In this document: positions 61,925 through 64,000 of the stretch, piece after piece | Position numbering within the stretch: position 1 is the first letter of the stretch | How the letters are laid out: the number at the start of each line of letters is the position of its first letter | Made by a program: the position numbers and the translations under genes | Notes under the pieces: generated by a model | What the model saw: only the letters and a program-made list of their open reading frames with translations | Told to the model about the DNA's origin: nothing | The model's database searches: none | Assembly: GCA_965220535.1 (NCBI GenBank) | Contig: OZ244833.1 | Span: forward strand, 310,001 to 374,000 | Direction of reading: 5' to 3' | Length of the DNA: 64,000 nucleotides | Origin: HK1 sp965220535 | Lineage (GTDB): Bacteria > Pseudomonadota > Gammaproteobacteria > HK1

Positions 61925-62632
61925 TCATGCAAGAGCGGAACGATCGGCGAAGGCCCGCAGCGCCATCACCCCGGCATTGATCATCACCGCCAGCAGCAGC
62001 AAAACGATCCCCAAAGCCAGCGCGAGCTGCAAGTTGCCCTTCGAGGTTTCAAGAGCGATGGCCGTGGTCATCACCCGCGTGACGTGGTTGATATTCCCCC
62101 CGACGATGATCACCGCTCCGACCTCGGAGATCGCTCGACCGAAACCCGCCAGCACCGCGGTCAGCAGGCTGTAGCGCGCATCCTTCATCAGCGCGAGGAT
62201 GCGGCGGATATTGCCCGCCTGCATCGAGGCGAATTGCTCGGCGTACTCCAGATGCAGATCTTCGACCACCTGCCTCGTCAGCGCGGCGACGATCGGGGTG
62301 ATGAGGATCGTCTGCGCGATGATCATCGCCGCCGGGGTATAAAGCAGGCCGAGCGGACCCAAAGGCCCGGAAGCCGAGAGGATCAGGTAGGCGATCAGCC
62401 CCACTACCACCGGTGGCAGCCCCATCAGCGTATTGAGAAGCACGATCAGCGCACTGCGCCCGGGAAAGGCGAAGGCCCCCGCCAACGCCCCGAGCGGCAG
62501 GCCGATGAAGCAGGCGATCACGAGGGAGACCAATGTGATCCGCAGCGAAAGGCCGATGATCTCCATCAAATCGGGGTCCAGTGCCAAGAGCAGTCCGGCC
62601 GCCTCGCCTAAAATTCCACCGAAATCACTCAT
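61925..62632 (-). CDS. tupB: Tungstate-type ABC transporter permease (TupB-like)
   Basis: 235 aa with five to six membrane helices (ITLVSLVIACFIGLPLGALAG; LIVLLNTLMGLPPVVVGLIAYLIL; MIIAQTILITPIVAALT). The coupling loop lies in YSLLTAVLAGFGRAISEVGAVIIVGGNI; the GRAISEVGAVIIVGGNI segment is diagnostic for TupB. First gene of the operon. No MoO2-riboswitch-like structure was recognised upstream. Confidence 0.92.
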   Translation of the reverse strand: MSDFGGILGEAAGLLLALDPDLMEIIGLSLRITLVSLVIACFIGLPLGALAGAFAFPGRSALIVLLNTLMGLPPVVVGLIAYLILSASGPLGPLGLLYTPAAMIIAQTILITPIVAALTRQVVEDLHLEYAEQFASMQAGNIRRILALMKDARYSLLTAVLAGFGRAISEVGAVIIVGGNINHVTRVMTTAIALETSKGNLQLALALGIVLLLLAVMINAGVMALRAFADRSALA

Positions 62633-63135
62633 CTTTGCGCGCCCTTCCCCGCGTATGCCCTTCGCGCCCCGCTATCGAAACAAGAATCGAAACAAGAGAC
62701 CCCTTGCTCGTCGGCGATATCCTCGGACACCGGTAGGAAAAGCCGGAAAAGCCCTTGGTCGGCAAGGCTCGACATGCGGATATGGTTTGCCGGTCTCGAC
62801 ACGATTCCAAGCGCCCGATGATCCATCCCCCCACCGAAACCCCGCCCTTGCGAAACGATCGGGCCGGGAAAAAAGCCCGCCGCCGAAAAGAACCGATCGA
62901 GGCCCGATTCGACCGGATCGATGAGATTGGCGACAAGAGATCGCTTTTTCTCGAGCCCATGTTTTTTAGAGACCATATTTTTTAGAGCGCCTGTTTTTTA
63001 AAGCCCCTATTTTTAAAGCCCCTGTTTTTAAAGCCCATAGAGCCAAAAAGCCTCGATAACCCGCTATCGACGCGTCTTAGGGGATCCTTTTCGGACGCAT
63101 CTTCGGATGCATCTTCGGGCGAATCTTCAGATGCA
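62633..63135. other. Intergenic region between tupB and xerC with tandem repeats
   Basis: About 500 bp with no recognised gene. Apart from the A/T-rich array listed separately, it has a second repeat cluster (GATGCATCTTCGG units, 63095-63138) that runs up to the xerC stop codon. The tupB promoter should lie at its left side. Confidence 0.45.
62956..63042. repeat. 15-16 bp T-rich tandem repeat downstream of xerC
   Basis: Five consecutive units of the form CCC(A/C)T(G/A)TTTTTTA(G/A)AG plus a partial sixth: 62956, 62972, 62988, 63004, 63019 and 63034. It is the most AT-rich tract at this end of the window. On the xerC coding strand each unit reads as an A-run. Confidence 0.85.
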
Positions 63136-64000
63136 TCACTTCTTTTTCGCTCGCGGATGCCCCCGATCATAAGCCCGCGCCAAATGCTGGAAATCGAGAT
63201 GGGTATAGATCTGCGTGCTCGAGATATCGGCATGGCCCAGCAGTTCTTGCACCGCCCGCAGATCTCCGCTCGATTCCAACAGATGGGTGGCGAAAGAATG
63301 TCGCAGGATATGAGGATGCACATCGATTCCGATACCGCGCTCGAGCGAGCGCCGGGAAAAGCGCATCTGCACCGAGCGGGGTGAAATTCGTCGCCCCCGA
63401 AGGCTGACGAAAAGCGCTTCGACCTTAGGGCCGGCGATCTCCTTCCGCGCCGGCAACCACCTTCGGATCGCCTCGCAGGCATGGCTTCCGACCGGAACCC
63501 GCCGCTCCTTGCGCCCCTTGCCGACCGTTCGCACGATCCCCTCCTCCAAATCGACATCGCCGAGATCGAGCGCACGAAGTTCGAAAAGACGAAGGCCGCT
63601 CGAGTAGGCGAGTTCCAGCAGGGCTCGATCCCGCAAGCTCAGCGGATCCTCCCCTTCGAGGGCGACCAGCGCACAGGCGCGGTCCACATCGAGCACCCCC
63701 GGCAACTTGTGTCCGGATTTCGGAGCCGAAACCGAGCGCGCCGGATTGTGCTCGACATGACCCTCCCCGATACAGAAATCGAAAAAAGTGCGCAGTGTCG
63801 AAAGGCGACGGGCGATCGAACGGCCGCTTTGGCCCGCACGCTTTTGCGAGGCGGCGAAATCCCGCACATCCTGCGTTAGCACCCCCTTCCAATCGATGCT
63901 TTCGAATGCAGGATCATCGGGCGGCGATTGCGCAGCGCGCGCCGGCAAATCGCTCGCGGCGCCGGCCGGGGCAAGACTCGCCGCCAAGAAAGCGCGAAAA
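63136..64000 (-). CDS. xerC: Tyrosine recombinase XerC (5' end outside the window)
   Basis: Site-specific recombinase that resolves chromosome dimers at dif with XerD. The N-terminal SAM-like DNA-binding domain (SIARRLSTLRTFFDFCIGEGHVEHNPA) precedes the catalytic domain. Catalytic residues are the Arg in YSSGLRLFELRAL, the Lys in VGKGRKERRVPVG, the HxxR in HPHILRHSFATHLL, the His in LGHADISSTQIYTH and the nucleophile Tyr in that same motif. The frame remains open to position 64000 (FRAFLAASL), and about 10 or more residues of the usual N-terminus are missing, so the gene runs off the window. The shorter TTG start at 63987 is not preferred. Confidence 0.93.
   Translation of the reverse strand, partial: FRAFLAASLAPAGAASDLPARAAQSPPDDPAFESIDWKGVLTQDVRDFAASQKRAGQSGRSIARRLSTLRTFFDFCIGEGHVEHNPARSVSAPKSGHKLPGVLDVDRACALVALEGEDPLSLRDRALLELAYSSGLRLFELRALDLGDVDLEEGIVRTVGKGRKERRVPVGSHACEAIRRWLPARKEIAGPKVEALFVSLRGRRISPRSVQMRFSRRSLERGIGIDVHPHILRHSFATHLLESSGDLRAVQELLGHADISSTQIYTHLDFQHLARAYDRGHPRAKKK

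Overview
The window is GC-rich, densely coding DNA from a bacterium, most likely a gammaproteobacterium. It carries YhdP, oligoribonuclease Orn, the nnr-tsaE-amidase run, dnaX-ybaB-recR, and an rng-yhdP pair arranged as in gammaproteobacteria. The accessory content suggests life on dissolved methylated and sulfated organic compounds: glycine-betaine-type demethylation, sarcosine oxidase, a tripartite tricarboxylate transporter and two sulfatases. A marine or host-associated setting fits but is inference. No rRNA, tRNA or CRISPR array was found.

Layout. (1) 0.3-16 kb, housekeeping: rng, yhdP and mnmA on the plus strand; then amiB-like, tsaE, nnr, orn, recR, ybaB and dnaX on the minus strand. 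Several of these conserved proteins carry Ser/Glu/Ala-rich inserts or tails. (2) 16-36 kb, a methylamine/betaine catabolic region: soxB, a fused soxD-soxA and soxG (sarcosine oxidase) on the minus strand; a periplasmic binding protein and ATPase of a spermidine/putrescine-type ABC importer on the plus strand; a keto-pentenoate-hydratase-like gene; a Rieske oxygenase; a dimethylglycine-dehydrogenase-like flavoprotein; and the two permeases of the importer. Read together, these could take up a betaine-like compound and demethylate it stepwise to dimethylglycine, sarcosine and glycine. No Rieske reductase partner is present in the window. (3) Lower-GC accessory genes inside this region: an HNH nuclease, an unknown protein and a gene remnant (28.8-30.4 kb), then a methyltransferase next to an ALKBH8-like AlkB dioxygenase (37.3-38.9 kb). 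(4) 40.2-47.7 kb: a MarR regulator, a small DUF4258-like protein and a sulfatase run divergently from tctCBA and a second sulfatase. (5) 47.7-49.5 kb: a solitary OLD-type ATPase/TOPRIM protein. (6) 50-58.1 kb: a giant surface protein of 19 Calx-beta-like modules with a C-terminal outer-membrane barrel. (7) 58.4-64 kb: a TerB-like protein, a tungstate-type ABC transporter operon (tupB, tupC, tupA and a DUF3047 gene), and xerC running off the right edge.

The most unusual features are the SoxD-SoxA fusion, two places where a gene end has been duplicated into decaying copies (5' end of the hydratase near 25.1 kb; 3' end of the dimethylglycine dehydrogenase repeated at 32.9-33.9 kb), a 642-bp identical duplication inside the giant adhesin gene, and many 10-16 bp tandem repeats between genes. 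Local tandem duplication and slippage seem to be a strong force in this genome.
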